Of a stretch of 64,000 bases of DNA, positions 1-10,839 are shown one piece after another. Origin of the DNA: Branchiostoma floridae (Eukaryota; Chordata; Leptocardii; Amphioxiformes; Branchiostomatidae). Both the position numbers and the translations under genes were made by a program. The notes beneath the pieces were generated by a model. It saw only the letters and a list, made by a program, of their open reading frames with translations, searched no databases and was not told where the DNA came from. The stretch covers positions 26,455,213-26,519,212 of the forward strand of contig NC_049979.1 in assembly GCF_000003815.2 (NCBI RefSeq). The letters are read 5' to 3'. Each line of letters begins with the position of its first letter. Within the stretch, counting starts at the first letter, position 1.

Positions 1-98
1 NNNNNNNNNNNNNNNNNNNNNNNNNNNNNNNNNNNNNNNNNNNNNNNNNNNNNNNNNNNNNNNNNNNNNNNNNNNNNNNNNNNNNNNNNNNNNNNNNN
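1..98. other. assembly gap (N run)
   Basis: Undetermined bases at the window start. Confidence 0.99.
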
Positions 99-99
99 A

Positions 100-480
100 C
101 GTACGTTCATCGAACTTGCACGCACTTACACCATGCGAGTGAGTGAGGAAACCGTACGTAAGCAGCACGTGTAAGTAGGGCCTGCATACGTTAACGTGGC
201 ACTCGCACAGAGACCGTACGTTGCACGCACGTGCAACTCACCTACCACTTGCGCAACGAACGATGAACGCAACCGCTCTCCGCCAGGCGTGGCGTGCAGA
301 CCACGTACTTACACCTTGCGCAACCGTGCGAGTGACGTGCGTTGACGTACTCCCTCCCTGCTCTTGCCAGTTGTTCCCCACGTTTTCAGGAATACGTGGC
401 GGACGTGGCCTCCACAAAAAACGGCGGGTTGTGCCCCAGGCTTTAGGCACACTGTCCAGCGTAGCACAAAATTGGAAGGT
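100..480. mobile_element. partial copy of a GTACG-rich TIR element
   Basis: The segment is rich in ACGT/GTACG words and ends near 375-445 with the same block (GGCGGACGTGGCCTC, then CGGCGGGTTGTGCCC) that closes the elements at 3549-3882 and 17526-17951. The left end is lost in the gap. The reading frames across it on both strands look like by-products of the repeat, not genes. Confidence 0.5.
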
Positions 481-1344
481 TACATACACGAAATTGTCTC
501 ACAGTGTTTACCGCTTGTAACACGCAGCGCGAAAGGTTCATGAACCACATGAATGCATTTCTTATTCAAGTATGTTTTTCGAATCTATGTGTAAAAAATT
601 CAGTCATCAACATTTGACCACTCTCAAGCAACTAGCGATGGAGCGCCATGAGTTTGAGCGCAAGAAAAAGCGTACCGTGTTGGGGCACCTCCCATTAAAT
701 ATTTCCCTGGTCCTGTAAAACTTTGGAAATATTCATGGTGTGGAATTGGATACTTCTAAAGGTTTCTAAATACTGATAACAGCATTCTACCATTATTTAC
801 CATTTTCTACCATTTTCTACCATTTTTTGTAAATGGTTCAGGGGTCTGGGAAGATAGCAATTCACGCATCCTTGCAAAGTATGGTTGGGTGCCATGCAAC
901 AATAGCCAACCACAAAGGATCCACCAGTGCCCAGCTGTGAAAGCTAAAAATATACAGAGGCTACAATATGGCTTACTTTTATGGGGGCAATAAACTAATT
1001 TAACCATTTGGCAAAGTTTACAAATATTTGTAAATATTTGTAAATGTCAAAAATTAATACAGAGGTTTCACAATTATTCTAAATAAAGATATTTTTGTAC
1101 AGTTACTTTCAAAATGTTTCTAAAATATTCAAAGAAATTCAAATAGATGAGTATTATCTTAGTCAATTTTTTGAAAAGAATTTGATTATTGTGGCTTAGA
1201 TATTCTTTTATTGAAAATAATTCAGACTTATTACAAATATCACCTAAAAACCCTCATGGTGTCTTGGAAATGGACTCTATAATCTTTCATAGCAGTTGTT
1301 TTAATGTATCTCTTGTCCCGGACATGATATGGTCTTGACATTTT

Positions 1345-2428
1345 AGTGGTAAATAGCTTTTAACATCATGATCACACCGTACATATAAAATACAGTTTGA
1401 CATCATGATCACAAAGTACATATAGAATACAGTTTGACATCATGGTTACACCGTACATATAGAATACAGTTCTACATCATGATCACACCGTACATATAGA
1501 ATACAGTTTGACATCATGGTTACATCGTACATATAGAATACAGTTCTACATCATGATCACACCGTACGTATAGAATACAGTTTGACATCATGATTACGCC
1601 GTACATATAGAGTACAGTTTGACATCATGCTTACACCGTACATATAGAATACAGTTTGACATCATGATTACACCGTACATATAGAATACAGTTTGACATC
1701 ATGATTACACCGTACATATAGAATACAGTTTGACATCATGATTACACCGTACATATAGAATACAGTTTGACATCATGATTACACCGTACATATAGAATAC
1801 AGTTTGACATCATGATTACACCGTACATATAGAATACAGTTTGACATCATGATTACATATAGAATACAGTTTGACATCATGATTACACCGTACATATAGA
1901 ATACAGTTTGACATCATGATTACATATAGAATACAGTTTGACATCGTGATTACACCGTACATATAGAATACAGTTTGACATCATGATTACACCGTACATA
2001 TAGAATACAGTTTGACATCATGATTACACCGTACATATAGAATACAGTTTGACATCATGGTTACACCGTACATATAGAATACAGTTTGACATCGTGATTA
2101 CACCGTACATATAGAATACAGTTTGACATCATGGTTACACCGTACATATAGAATACAGTTTGACATCATGATTACACCGTACATATAGAATACAGTTTGA
2201 CATCGTGATTACACCGTACATATAGAATACAGTTTGACATCGTGATTACACCGTACATATAGAATACAGTTTGACATCATGATTACACCGTACATATAGA
2301 ATACAGTTTAACATCATGATCACGCCGTACACATAGAATACAGTTTGACATTATTACACCGTACGTATATACATACATTATAGTTTGACATTATGATTAC
2401 ACCGTACATATAGAATACAGTACATATA
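1345..2428. repeat. 37-bp minisatellite, about 27 copies
   Basis: Head-to-tail units of about 37 bp contain TTTGACATCATGATTACACC followed by GTACATATAGAATACAG. Most copies differ only at a few positions (GATCAC/GATTAC/GGTTAC, CATCATG/CATCGTG). Two central copies lack the ACACCGT segment. Copies at the 3' end (2340-2428) are more diverged. There are no unique spacers and no convincing reading frame. The upstream flank 1270-1370 matches a dispersed repeat also present at 57830-57910. Confidence 0.95.
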
Positions 2429-3545
2429 GACTTAATGAATGACTGCTTTATTAGCGTCAAAACATGTACGCATATATCAATGCAGTCATGAAAAGCTGAA
2501 TTGGGGTATGAGAGATAAATATTTTTTTTCAAAAATCATTCAATACTGCCACGATAAAAGGTAATGTACTATTTATGAATCTGGATGAACGGCATCTGAA
2601 ATGCGTGTAGTTATTTTGTGTTCTTATTTCCCTGCTATGAACACTTCTCCGTTTAGGGGGCAACCAGCCAGAGACGTGCGGGGACTTACACACAGACACC
2701 GCAAAATTCAAACAAAGACTACGGCGTCTCAGGTGCAGGGAAGTTAGTACCAGTTGTTCTAAGGCTCTGTCATAACATGGTGTCTACCTAACGTTATCCT
2801 GCACGCCCTCTTTTACACAGCTTCAATGAATGAAGTTTATTTGCAAGTTCGTGCCCTAGGGCTTATTGTAAGTACATGGTATAAACATAGTAGATATTCA
2901 AGTGACAATAAACAATCATACTTGTGTTGGCTATTTCTTAACAGGTTGGGTTTGACTTCTTTTTTGGAAGCAGAGGGAGACGAAAAGCCCCAGCTTTTCT
3001 AAAATTTGTGGGTTCTGCGATTTCATGAGAAAAGTGGCTTCTGTTCGTGTCAATGTCAATGTACTTAGAGTGGCTTTTATCCAACACGGTACAAAGCCCA
3101 TGTTGACTTAGAGGTGCACTCAAAGTATTTCCGCAGAAATTTTTCACCTGCTCCTATAGTCCTAGCCGGATCTTAACGATTTCGTATCTTCCATAGGTCT
3201 TTTTCATGGTAAATTCAAGACTTAAGAGGCCTTTAGGATAGACGTCACAGTTACGTTGCGCAAATAGAGGGGAACAGAATGGGAATACGGTTACCGGTTG
3301 CAGTGCCATCTAAAATCCTTGGAAAACCTCTTTTCCTTGAAACTTTTGGCCCAGTCTGTGGACCTTTTGAGTTAAAATGAACGGATAAGAAGGTGACCGA
3401 CGGTTACCGAAACATCGGTGGGAGTTAAGCAATGGTTTTGGAAAAGAGCCTCTTTATGCATTGACGTACCAACCTGATAAAACTTATCACAAAGGTTTTT
3501 AGTGTTCTTGTTGTATTACGTGGAGGATGTGAACAGGTATTTTTC
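2429..3545. other. no gene recognised
   Basis: AT-rich unique-looking sequence. Only short open frames without domain signatures or credible splice signals are visible. Confidence 0.5.
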
Positions 3546-3548
3546 TGA

Positions 3549-3882
3549 AGCTAAAGGACACAGCCCGCCGTACGTGCAAATACGTGCTGTTTACGTGCCA
3601 AAACGTGGGCAATCTTTTGGGATCCGTATTTGGTAAGTACCGCCTCCGTACGAACTCGTAGGGAATTTGACGGATTTTGGAGCACGCAGACACGCCGTAG
3701 AACTTTACGTGCACGCAAAACTTTGTGTGACATCGAGCTGCGTATTCGCCCCCCGTGCGTACCAGTACGGGCGACGCACCTGCCCTGTACAGCCTGAACG
3801 TTTTCAGAAATATGTGGTGGACGTGGCCTCTGGAAAAAAAAAACGTACGGACGAATTGCACGTACGGCGGGTTGTGCCCTTA
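3549..3882. mobile_element. TIR element of the GGGCACAACCCGCCGTAC family
   Basis: The left end (AAGGACACAGCCCGCCGTAC) and right end (GTACGGCGGGTTGTGCCCTTA) are inverted repeats about 330 bp apart. The interior shares GTAAGTACC, the CTTTTGGGATC area and GGAGCACGCAGACACG with the copy at 17526-17951. No transposase frame is present, so it is non-autonomous. The right end lies about 3 bp beyond the stop codon of the GPCR gene. Confidence 0.75.
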
Positions 3883-3884
3883 GC

Positions 3885-5066
3885 TTAAGGGCTCCATGCA
3901 TTCACGTCGTGTTCGAAGAAGAGACGCTTCACGTGGCGGCGAATTTCCTCCAGTCGGAAGCCATAGATGATGGGGTTAACCGCCGAGTTCAGGATTACAA
4001 ATACCATCATCGATGGATCCATGCTGCCACAGTCTTCTCTGCAGGCCACTTTGTTGGCCACTGCCGCGCACCAAGGCAGCCAACCCACCAGAAACACGAT
4101 AGTGATGATGAGGACAGTGATGGCTGATTTTCTGCTTGCGGTAGGCTGGGCCTGGACCGCGGCCTCCTGCCGTCTGATGTCGCTTACCTGCCGCCACAAG
4201 CACCGGAACACTTCGAGGTTAAAGCAAACGATCGCACCCATCGGGAGAAGAACGAGAGTCAGAACCAAGACCAGGTAACTGTTCCGACTCCCTCCGCCAT
4301 ATTGGATACACCCTGCCTGTAAGGGGTAGGTACAGCTCCATCCAGACACAGGCAGCAGCGCCCAGATGCTGCTCCACATCCAGATGACGATGATCACAAC
4401 CTTGCATCTATCGTTGGTGACCTTGTTCTCATACGTAAGCCCGTGCACGATGAACCAGTAGCGCTCGGCCGTTAGCGCCAGGAGACTGTAGGCAGAGGAC
4501 AGCGCCGAAAGGAGAACAGTGGTGAAAAGGAAACGGAGACAAGCCAAGGGAGGATAAATTCCAGCTTTTGCGTAAAAGTAGACGGTGAAACTCGTACAGA
4601 TGAAGCTCAATCCAGCCACAATATCGCTTGCCGCCATGTTGGCCATCAGTATGTAGACCGGCTTGTGCAGCGACTCGTACTTGACGATTGCCGCCAAGGG
4701 TAAACTGTTCGCCACAACCGATCCGACTGAAATGGCATTCACAATGTGCAACACCCAAAGATATCGAATGTCACTGCCGAAAATGTAACTTTCTGGATCT
4801 TTTGTCTCTCCAACTTCAGCACATTCAAATGAAGTTGAAGTTACGTTTTCCTTCGCTTGAGTAGTCTTGTTGCCGAGGCCTAAGCTGCAGTTCTTTGATA
4901 GATCCTTCCAACCATCGAAGCTGTTCGTACGCGTACTGTTACTGAGTCCTGTTGTTGAGTTCAGGTTCGGTTGAGGTGCCATAACTGTACCAACGCTGCA
5001 ACTTGCAACGAAAGCAAGCATCAGGGCGATCTTGATATTCAGCTGTCCGTGCATCATCATCATCAT
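3885..5066 (-). CDS. intronless rhodopsin-class GPCR (orphan)
   Basis: A 393-residue single-exon class A G-protein-coupled receptor. The N-terminus has a hydrophobic signal-like stretch (about residues 9-30), then an extracellular tail with several N-glycosylation sequons (NST, NST, NCS, NKT, NVT). Seven hydrophobic segments follow from about residue 104. Family landmarks seen: Asn in TM1 (VVANSLPLAAI), Asp in TM2 (NMAASDIVAG), an ERY motif in place of DRY at the end of TM3 (LTAERYWFIVHG), GWLPW in TM6 and NPIIYGF in TM7, followed by a short amphipathic helix and tail. The overall pattern resembles the lysophospholipid/cannabinoid/melanocortin cluster, but the ligand cannot be told. The start lies in an ATG trinucleotide run giving MMMMMHG, so any of five Met codons may be used. 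The stop codon abuts a transposon end. Confidence 0.9.
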   Translation of the reverse strand: MMMMMHGQLNIKIALMLAFVASCSVGTVMAPQPNLNSTTGLSNSTRTNSFDGWKDLSKNCSLGLGNKTTQAKENVTSTSFECAEVGETKDPESYIFGSDIRYLWVLHIVNAISVGSVVANSLPLAAIVKYESLHKPVYILMANMAASDIVAGLSFICTSFTVYFYAKAGIYPPLACLRFLFTTVLLSALSSAYSLLALTAERYWFIVHGLTYENKVTNDRCKVVIIVIWMWSSIWALLPVSGWSCTYPLQAGCIQYGGGSRNSYLVLVLTLVLLPMGAIVCFNLEVFRCLWRQVSDIRRQEAAVQAQPTASRKSAITVLIITIVFLVGWLPWCAAVANKVACREDCGSMDPSMMVFVILNSAVNPIIYGFRLEEIRRHVKRLFFEHDVNAWSP

Positions 5067-5114
5067 TCCATGTACTTTCAGACTCGTTGTAATGACAATG
5101 TTAGCATGTGTGGG

Positions 5115-5330
5115 CGTCGGACGTGGCGTAACTGGTAGAGCGTTCGGCTCGAAATCTAGCTAGAGGTCCTGAGTTCGATCCCCGCCGTGCCCCCGACGTT
5201 GTGCCCTTGGGAAAGGCTCTTTACACGACCTTCCTCACCCAGGTGTAAAAATGGGTACCTGACTTCGGTCGGGGACTCAAGGTAAAAGACTATCTTTACC
5301 TTCTGTCTGTACCGTGTATGTGGCACTGTT
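5115..5330 (+). mobile_element. tRNA-derived SINE with MIR/CORE-like body
   Basis: The head is tRNA-like: an A box (TGGCGTAACTGG) near 5130 and a B box (GAGTTCGATCC) near 5172. The body carries TGCCCTTGGGAAAGGC, then CAGGTGTAAAAATGGG. The same body recurs at 34016-34349, 35635-35820, 45965-46025 and 63640-63740. It does not form a good tRNA acceptor stem. Confidence 0.8.
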
Positions 5331-5834
5331 AATATAAGTTACAGAACTTGAGTGCATGAGTGCACTGTCTCATTGTCCTCGTCTGTCCAACATCACATAA
5401 AAAAATGTCAGCATAACACTTACTGTCCAAGGAAACTGCATGCTTCGACCGTTGAAGAACCTTTGATGCATGATTTTGACTGGCACTAAAATTGTTTCGG
5501 AGGTCGGTGCAGCAAACCCAGCCAGTGAAGCTCTCTATATGCATGTCAATCAGTGCTCCAACTTTTGAGTGGCCCTCCAAGCTTTTTGCGTGTTGATTGA
5601 CATCAAGAATTCAAGGTAACGAACGTCTCTTGAAAATTTGCATGCAGGTTCGTTAATGGATATAATCCTAGCTTTTAGCCAGGTGCAGGGAAGCTCAGGT
5701 GTACTACTAAGCTTCATAGCTCAGATTGGAATTAAATCAAATCCATGTAATCCCGAACGAAATGTTTGGGTGAAATATAGCATGCAATCTTACACCCACT
5801 ACAAGTTGATGCACTCCGATTACAACATACATCT

Positions 5835-6465
5835 CTGACAAATAGTCGCCGACGGACATTATTACAGCGAGTTAAGGAGATCTTCGATCACTGTGGTTAC
5901 TCATACTTATTATATGGTGATAGCACTAACTATGATCCTCAACATATATGCAATCTATTAAGGACAAGGTTTTCAGATATGTATATTCAAACTTTCTTCC
6001 ATAATATGTCTGCCGATACTGGCAAGCTTAGATTTTACAGAAAATGTAAAACCGAATATTGTATAGAGAAATATCTCGAACTTTGTGACTTTGATGAGCA
6101 GCGTTCCGCTACCAGTAAGATTAGAATTAGTGCCCACCCCCTGGAAATAGAAAAGGGGAGATATATGAAGCTACCTGTGTCTGAGGATTTGTAAATATTG
6201 CCCCTCAAATGCTGTGGAAGACGAGAGTCATTTTATCTCTAATTGTTCTTTTTATGATGATATAAGAAACCAACTATTTATGAGAGTATCAAAAATACAC
6301 GCTTACTTTCTAACTATTCCTGACAATGAGAAATCAACCCTACTATTAAAATCAAAGAACCCACACATTATTAAAGAAGTGGGTAAATTCGTCTTCCACT
6401 GCCTAAAAAGAAGAAGTCAAACCCAACAAAGCCAGTATAATGTACACTTCAGTAGCACAACATAG
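5835..6465 (+). pseudogene. decayed LINE ORF2 C-terminal fragment
   Basis: An open frame from about 5835 runs through LRFYRKCKTEYCIEKYL and LEIEKGRYMKLP to a stop at 6192. The match continues in another frame with RICKYCPSNAVEDESHFISN (Cys-rich CxxC...H...C knuckle), ending at 6465. This order is typical of the C-terminal end of non-LTR retrotransposon polyproteins. The break at about 6180-6190 is a frameshift, and no reverse-transcriptase core is present, so it is a 5'-truncated dead copy. AT-rich sequence with an AATAAAG near 6560 follows. Confidence 0.7.
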
Positions 6466-7150
6466 TCATAGAATGTAGTTCCTAGCACCTTTGTATTTTC
6501 CTTATTTAAATTTAAACTGTGTAGTATATACGCTGCTATTTCGCCAATAACACCAATGAAATAAAGTTAGAAGCTTTTGAAAGTTAAACTTTCAACCTAC
6601 ATGCATGCAAGCTCATGCACTTCCTACCCTTTAATGGTATATAATGCACTTCAGCAGACATGATCATGAACATGGTACGAGTAGAATCATCGTCTCTAAC
6701 TCCAAAGCTGGTATCCAAAAACAACAACTATTTCAGCTGTGACCTTTGTTTTCCAAAATGATTCCGAACGTGTGTCTAGGTTTGAAACCAACTTACTGTA
6801 CTCCTCAACTTCAAGGCCACCATACCCTAAGATCCGGATCTCCTTTCCACTAGACGGCGAGCGCACTCCGCTCTCAATGCGACCTAAATAGGATATGTGT
6901 AACATTCGCTTTCACACTGAGAATATCGTACAAAACGTTAAAGTGTGACTGAGAAGGCAAGAAAACAAACAAAGTGTAAAAAGGTTTGTTCTTTTCTATA
7001 GAATTCGTTGAGCGATCTGTCAAATTTTGGGTCACGGAGAGAGCGCGGTGAGAGCGCCGTCCTGGTGGACAAGGGGTATAACTAGGCTCACCCCACATTT
7101 TTCTGGTCATATGCTTTTCTGCGAATCATAACGGCAACACTTAGTAACAC
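6466..7150. other. no gene recognised
   Basis: This is where downstream exons of the minus-strand P450 fragment would be expected. None with P450 signatures was seen. Confidence 0.4.
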
Positions 7151-7200
7151 CAGCGACTACATTATATCAGTAATGTGTTAACAGTGACATATGTACGCAC

Positions 7201-7385
7201 GTGAAGACATCGCCGTACTTCAGTCGCCATTCAGCGAACACTCGATGTTGTCCCCGGGCGAGATCGCGCAGGTTCCCGACGATTGGCCAGGTACGAGGCC
7301 CTGGTGGGTATTTCCTCGTCAACCGGAGGTTTTGCACGTACAGGTAGACACCTAGTAGTACCAAGGCTACAAAGAACAACTCCAT
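7201..7385 (-). CDS. cytochrome P450 first exon (isolated)
   Basis: Reading from the ATG at 7385, 61 codons plus two bases encode an N-terminal membrane anchor (MELFFVALVLLGVYLYV), a basic linker, and the proline-rich hinge KYPPGPRTWPIVGNL, followed by HRVFAEWRLKYGDVFT. This is the standard N-terminus of a microsomal CYP2-type monooxygenase. The exon ends with a plausible donor (GTGCGT, reading minus). The I helix, the ExxR motif and the heme-binding cysteine loop are not visible downstream before the GPCR gene. It is either the 5' remnant of a pseudogene or the first exon of a gene whose remaining exons are rearranged or distant. Confidence 0.75.
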
Positions 7386-7868
7386 TTTGCTGCTGAGTCC
7401 TCACCAGCTACTCCACACGGTCTGTGAGAGTGAGTAACACTCACTGACACAGAGTGCAAAGTTGCATGAGATAAACACCAACGGATGACGTTGGAATTCC
7501 CTCCAAGCGCTTGCATTGTTCGAATACAATAGAGCGTCTTCAACCCCCATGCTATGTTACGTCACTTTGTGGCATAATCGTCACCTTTGGTCTCACCTCA
7601 ACGCTGCGCTCCTTCGTTTTCTGCACCATGTCAGCTGCACCACAGTCATCACAGCCTCCGGCTACAACCACCGAGAACACAACCAAACACACCAGCAGGC
7701 CCCAAACTGGAGTTTCTAAATAGCTAGCTTTATTTACCTCTCTTGGACACGTTTTATTACCTTATTGCTCTGTGACGGAGGGTAACCTCCGGCGACAGAG
7801 TATTACTTTTGTCAATGGAACTCGCGTTCACATCTGTATTTCTGTACGTTCCCGTTGTCGCATTGGTA

Positions 7869-8031
7869 CGAGGGGTGATCAATAAGTAATGACCTTGAAA
7901 GTAATGACTCCAGTGATTTGTAATTTGGAGGATATTGATGAAAGGCTTCATACTATGAAGTTGTGCCTCAAAATCTGAGTTGTGCTTATGTTATTTCTTG
8001 GTGAGGCCGAGGACTTATAGATCACCCCTCG
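7869..8031. mobile_element. mariner-like MITE
   Basis: TIRs CGAGGGGTGATC and GATCACCCCTCG, each directly flanked by TA (7867-7868 and 8032-8033). The GGGGTGATCAATAAGTAATG start resembles mariner-family ends. There is no coding capacity in 163 bp. Confidence 0.75.
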
Positions 8032-8517
8032 TACGTCAATGTTGGAGGGTGAGTCAGAACGTAATGCAAGTGGTTTCATAAAAGACTCATTTTTCAATCG
8101 AATGAGTTGAAATTTGGCACATATATGTATAGGCATATGTCTTCTTGAGATTAAAATATGTTAATTTGTTGTTCATTATTTTGACTGAGTTGATTTCAAG
8201 CTGACCACACGCATGCAAACACATGCGAAATTTGAAATCACCAACTTGATGATATTTTCGTCAATGATTATAAATTATATATATAAGACAATCATTCATT
8301 TACTACAGTAACGAAAAAGCGTTAAGTGGCCTCTTTTCTATGTCCTGTAATACTATCTGTGTGTTACAGGCTTGTGGTATTTGTCTCCAAAAATCAAACT
8401 GGGGTACCGTAAGTAACCACATGGTGGCGCTTCAATACCGCTAATAAACCATGATAACTACATGCGCCATTGTGATGCTTGTAAATAACTTTGCCACAAA
8501 AAGTACCATGCAGAATC

Positions 8518-8577
8518 TGCCGCGACCCGGGATTGAACCAGGGACCTTTAGATCTTCAGTCTAACGCTCTCCCAACT
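8518..8577 (-). pseudogene. truncated tRNA-Phe (GAA)
   Basis: The reverse complement gives the anticodon arm (GACTGAAGATC), T arm and 3' acceptor strand of tRNA-Phe. It stops in the D arm, after which unrelated sequence starts (TGTTAGGAATTGG). The 3' flank (ACCACATGGTGGCGCTT) is shared with the copies at 18995 and 21543. Confidence 0.85.
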
Positions 8578-8868
8578 TGTTAGGAATTGGTCTGGAGTGA
8601 GGTCGGAAATGAGTCGGATATGTTAGGACTGTTGTGATGTTAGGACTTCGGGGGCAGTCCAGCCGGCGGGAGGTACGGCCATCTTGCTGACTGTCAAAGA
8701 TGGTTAACTCCAGAAGTAGAAGACATAAGAAGTAGAGACATCGACAAAAATTAATAATTCTTAAAATTGAAAGACAAACCTGTATGAATGATCAATGTAC
8801 ATGATTTTTTGTACAGTAAGAATTTAAAAAAAGACCACACTGCCGTGACAATAACGCCTCACCGCTAT

Positions 8869-8944
8869 TGCCGTGACCAGGATTCGAACCTGGGTTATTG
8901 CGGCCACAACGCAATGTCCTAACCATGCACTAGACGATCACGGC
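8869..8944 (-). tRNA. tRNA-His (GTG) with 4-nt D-loop insertion
   Basis: The reverse complement begins GCCGTGATCGTCTAGTG and carries TTGTGGC with anticodon GTG. The acceptor stem pairs perfectly and a B box (GGTTCGAATCC) is present. At 76 nt it is four longer than the copies at 21019 and 22400 because of extra bases (GCAT) in the D loop beside the A box, so activity is doubtful. Confidence 0.8.
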
Positions 8945-8993
8945 GAGCTACATATGATCGGGTGATATCTGCACTCCAGCCAGGTGTTACCAT

Positions 8994-9145
8994 TAGTGGT
9001 GAGTACCTAAACTCATATTCAGGTTCAGGTCCGGATTCAAGTCCAGCAGTTCAGACTTGAGTCCGGACATTTAGGTTTTTTTTTGACTTGGACCTTAACA
9101 TTTTTAGGTCCAATTCCAAGTCCGGACTTTAGGTACGCACCACTA
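8994..9145. mobile_element. hAT-like MITE, exact 8-bp TSD
   Basis: TIRs TAGTGGTGAGTACCTAAA and TTTAGGTACGCACCACTA bound 152 bp of repeated AGGTCCGGA words. The octamer GTTACCAT is present on both sides (8986-8993 and 9146-9153). It is related to the elements at 38655-39153 and 47559-47974 by its GTACC...GGTACGCA ends and CCGGAC-rich interior. Confidence 0.85.
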
Positions 9146-9522
9146 GTTACCATACAACTACACCTGTGCTGTTTATGGTGTTTGGTTCGTAATGAACACA
9201 CACTCACACACACAAGTACCTACTCAATCATACAAACGCACTCATGCACGCACACACATGTGAAATTTGAAATCACCAAGTTGATCATATTCTGTCAATC
9301 CGATTGTGAAAAAAATGAATTAAACTATAGTAATTCATTTACTCCAGTAAAAAAAAATAAGATGCCCTTTTTAGAAGTGGTTTCTATTTTTTTTCCTTCT
9401 TTTCCAACTTATTTGTCTATTAACCCCGCCCCCCCCCCCCCTTTTAGGCTACAAGTAAATGTTATGGTGACACAACACGCTCATTTGAAAAAAGATTTGG
9501 CAGTGAACATTACGAGAAATAA

Positions 9523-9818
9523 CCATCCTCCTACGCAGGGACATCCAACAGCCAAACTGCCTGTCTGGATGTGCCCTGCATGCTCTTTCAACCGCCACTC
9601 TAAGTTCATTTGGACGCCCCCCCCCCCCAAAAAAAAACAGCTGTCAGCCAATCAGAGAATAGGCTTTCCGTTTTGAAAAACTGCCTCGCATGTATAAGGG
9701 TAACCTCATAAATATTTATAAGCAGGGCGGTCAGGAACTATTAAAGGTGACGGTTGAAAGAGCAGGGCACATCCAGACAGGCGGTTTCGCTGTTGGATGT
9801 CCCTGCGTAGGGGGATGG
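9523..9818. mobile_element. foldback element, ~75-bp arms
   Basis: The left arm starts CCATCCTCCTACGCAGGGAC and the right arm is its near-perfect reverse complement ending GTAGGGGGATGG. The arms include GGATGTGCCCTGC and its complement. AAATAA directly flanks both ends. Homopolymer C runs lie in and near the element. Confidence 0.8.
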
Positions 9819-10660
9819 AAATAAGCAACCTGGAAATTATGTACAAGTGAGGTTCATATAGCCATCCCCGTACTTGTAGAAGTGAAGTTCCAAGCACCAA
9901 TGTAGTGGTCATAACTGTAGTTGTTAACTTGATAAGATCTACCACACTAGTATCACTTTGTGCACCCCTTGAATGCAAGAAAGAGACTTACTAGCTGTGA
10001 TACCATGTTTTGCCGCTTTAATTCCTATTAGAACGTCTATTGGTCATTTATGAGCACAGTTAATAGGAATTTGAATTATTGAATTGCTATTAAATGTGTA
10101 CAAGGCACCCCTACATCAAAGTTCAAGTCATTTGGCTGTAAGTCAATGTATAAAGGTAAAATAAACATTTTTTGTTTAAAAAATTGCCCCCCACCTCCCA
10201 AAAAAAGCTCAATAAAATTATTTGTAAGGCGTTTGTCAAAAGATGAATACCAAGTCCAGGATATTGGCCAACTATACCCTTGTGCCGAATAAGGTCGTTT
10301 GGCGAGTAAAATGACAAGGACGGGATGAACTGATTTCAAGATTAGACAGGAGAACGTGAAGAAGACGCAACATCAATATATTTTCACCCTTACATACGGT
10401 TAGATAGAATAAAACAATTTCAAGGTTCACAAGGATACAAAACTTTTTGTTCTGTTTTGATCTGTCTCTAGGTGTGACTCCAAAGTCAATTGGGCGGGCC
10501 ACTAGGAGCCCGATTTAGTCAGGATAGTAATACTTGTAGCATGTTAACAATTATTGCAAAGCGTGTTAGTAAAATGCATTCGTGTCATATTCTCAATTCA
10601 ACCCTTAGCTGTAAACGCCTCATTGCAATGTAGTATTATTTTTCCCATTACAACAAAGTA

Positions 10661-10832
10661 CAGTAGAAACCGTTTAAATGCACTGCCCATTTGCCAGCAC
10701 ATTTTGTGCAATTATCCGGATGGTGCAACAAAGCGAAGTTATTTAGCTGGACCGCATCATTACGGACTTTGAGTTCCGTGCAATTAAAAGAAGTGTGTAG
10801 TTATCCGTTGTGCAATTAATTGGCTTCTACTG
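10661..10832. mobile_element. pogo/Tigger-like MITE
   Basis: Ends CAGTAGAAACC and GGCTTCTACTG are imperfect TIRs, each flanked by TA (10659-10660, 10833-10834). The interior repeats GTGCAATTA. It lies just past the stop codon of the ATP-grasp gene. Confidence 0.7.
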
Positions 10833-10839
10833 TATTTGA

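Noticed and set aside
1345-2428. CRISPR-like regular array
   Set aside because: The 37-bp repeats are contiguous with no unique spacers, the context is animal DNA, and no cas-type genes are present.
5118-5193. A functional tRNA gene
   Set aside because: A and B boxes are present but the acceptor stem does not pair and a SINE body follows directly. Also applies to 34275-34349 and 44925-44990.
9083-9676. 197-codon plus-strand frame
   Set aside because: Runs through a MITE, CA-rich sequence and poly-C/poly-A tracts; composition is low-complexity and no domain is visible.
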